Source: Streptomyces atratus (GTDB taxonomy: Bacteria > Actinomycetota > Actinomycetes > Streptomycetales > Streptomycetaceae). From it: 64,000 nucleotides of DNA. A program made the translations under genes and the position numbers. The notes beneath the pieces are model-generated. The model saw only the letters and a program-made list of their open reading frames with translations. It was not told where the DNA came from and did not search any database. Where the stretch lies: positions 186,001 to 250,000 of the forward strand of contig NZ_FPJO01000003.1 in the NCBI RefSeq assembly GCF_900119365.1. The letters run 5' to 3'. Below, one piece after another: positions 63,256 to 64,000 of the stretch (positions are counted from its first letter, which is position 1; each line of letters opens with the position of its first letter).

Positions 63256-64000
63256 TTGCTCAAGTCTGCCCGCAAGCAGGAGAAGGACGACGAGGGGCGG
63301 ATGCCTCTCCTCGATCACCTGCGTGAGCTGCGCGATCGACTGCTGAAGTCGGTCCTGGCCATCGTGATCACCGTGATCGCGGCAGCGTTCTTCCAGAAGG
63401 AAATCTTCGAGTTCCTGATGAAGCCGATCCTGGATTCGGTCGGCTGTAAGAACGGCGCCGTGACCATGATCAATGGTCGACCGTGTGCGGAGATGACCAC
63501 CAACGGTCTGCTGTCACCGTTTACCATCGCGTTGAAGGTGTCCCTGATGACGGGTGTGTTGGCGGCCACCCCCGTCTGGCTCTACCAGCTGTGGGCATTT
63601 GTGGCCCCAGGCCTGCACAAGCACGAGAAGCGCCATGCGATTTCCTTCGTCGCGGCCGGGGTGCCGCTCTTCCTGGCCGGCGCCTACCTGGCGTACGAGA
63701 TCCTGCCGCAGACTGCCCAGATCATGCTTGGATTCACGCCCGACAACGTGAAGAACCTGCTGCCGCTCGATGACTTTCTCGACTTGATCACCCGCATGGT
63801 GATCGTCTTCGGGCTGGCCTTCGAGCTGCCACTGCTGCTGGTCCTGCTCAATATGACCGGGGTCCTGTCCGGCGCTCGCATGCTGCGCTGGTGGCGCGGG
63901 ATGATCATCGGACTCACCGCGTTCGCGGCCATCGCGACACCGGGCGGCGATCCCATCTCGATGCTTCTGCTCGCGGCTCCGCTCGGGGTGCTGTACTTCA
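63256..64000 (+). CDS. tatC: Twin-arginine translocase subunit TatC (runs off the window)
   Basis: This is the receptor subunit of the Tat system. The visible 248 residues begin LLKSARKQEKDDEGRMPLLD and HLRELRDRLLKS, the conserved N-terminus with the Arg and Glu that bind signal peptides. Five or more membrane helices follow, plus FVAPGLHKHEKRHA. TTG at 63256 is preferred because GAGGGAA lies upstream. ATG at 63301 would remove conserved residues. The 3' end lies beyond 64000. Confidence 0.93.
   Translation, partial: MLKSARKQEKDDEGRMPLLDHLRELRDRLLKSVLAIVITVIAAAFFQKEIFEFLMKPILDSVGCKNGAVTMINGRPCAEMTTNGLLSPFTIALKVSLMTGVLAATPVWLYQLWAFVAPGLHKHEKRHAISFVAAGVPLFLAGAYLAYEILPQTAQIMLGFTPDNVKNLLPLDDFLDLITRMVIVFGLAFELPLLLVLLNMTGVLSGARMLRWWRGMIIGLTAFAAIATPGGDPISMLLLAAPLGVLYF

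Overview
The window is chromosomal DNA of a Streptomyces species. The GC content and third-position GC are very high. It carries short and long chaplins, mycothiol ligase MshC, the GylR-controlled glycerol operon, and a complete Pup-proteasome locus. From memory, the gene order from the chaplins to tatC follows the chromosomal core of S. coelicolor around SCO1632-SCO1675.

Positions 1 to about 5,700 are accessory DNA that stops beside the 3' end of a tRNA-Leu gene. This part holds two small winged-helix proteins on opposite strands, a cluster of five stem-loops, an XRE-type regulator, and a translationally coupled pair. The pair is a tyrosine-recombinase-like protein that lacks most catalytic residues and a DDE transposase. 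It is the least conventional part of the window.

Positions 5,700-19,700 carry housekeeping and developmental genes: an M20 peptidase, chpH and chpC, a RecD2-like protein without nucleotide-binding motifs, redox enzymes, corA, and a chain of histidine phosphatase, DUF3090, SCO1664-family protein and mshC. Positions 19,800-30,100 hold a decayed GH31 glycosidase, a PAC2 protein, an L-fuconate catabolic and ABC-uptake operon with its FadR-type regulator, and an internally deleted LLM oxidoreductase. Positions 30,200-35,300 are the glpF-glpK-glpD operon and gylR. Positions 35,400-46,600 contain metH, a HAD phosphatase, an orphan solute-binding lipoprotein, an orphan response regulator, a RecB-like nuclease, a site-2 protease and trmI.

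Positions 46,600-62,200 form the bacterial proteasome region: ferredoxin, arc, dop, pup, a relic endonuclease VII fragment, prcB, prcA, a LacI regulator with a divergent MFS exporter, pafA, two FKBP isomerases, an IS1182-type insertion sequence, pafB and pafC. Arc unfolds pupylated proteins into the PrcA/PrcB chamber, PafA attaches Pup, Dop activates and removes Pup, and PafB/PafC form a DNA-damage transcription factor. The window ends in tatA and a truncated tatC. Decay is visible in several places: the GH31 gene, the LLM gene, the endonuclease VII relic and the frameshifted IS. The IS has landed exactly in the loop of a transcription terminator.
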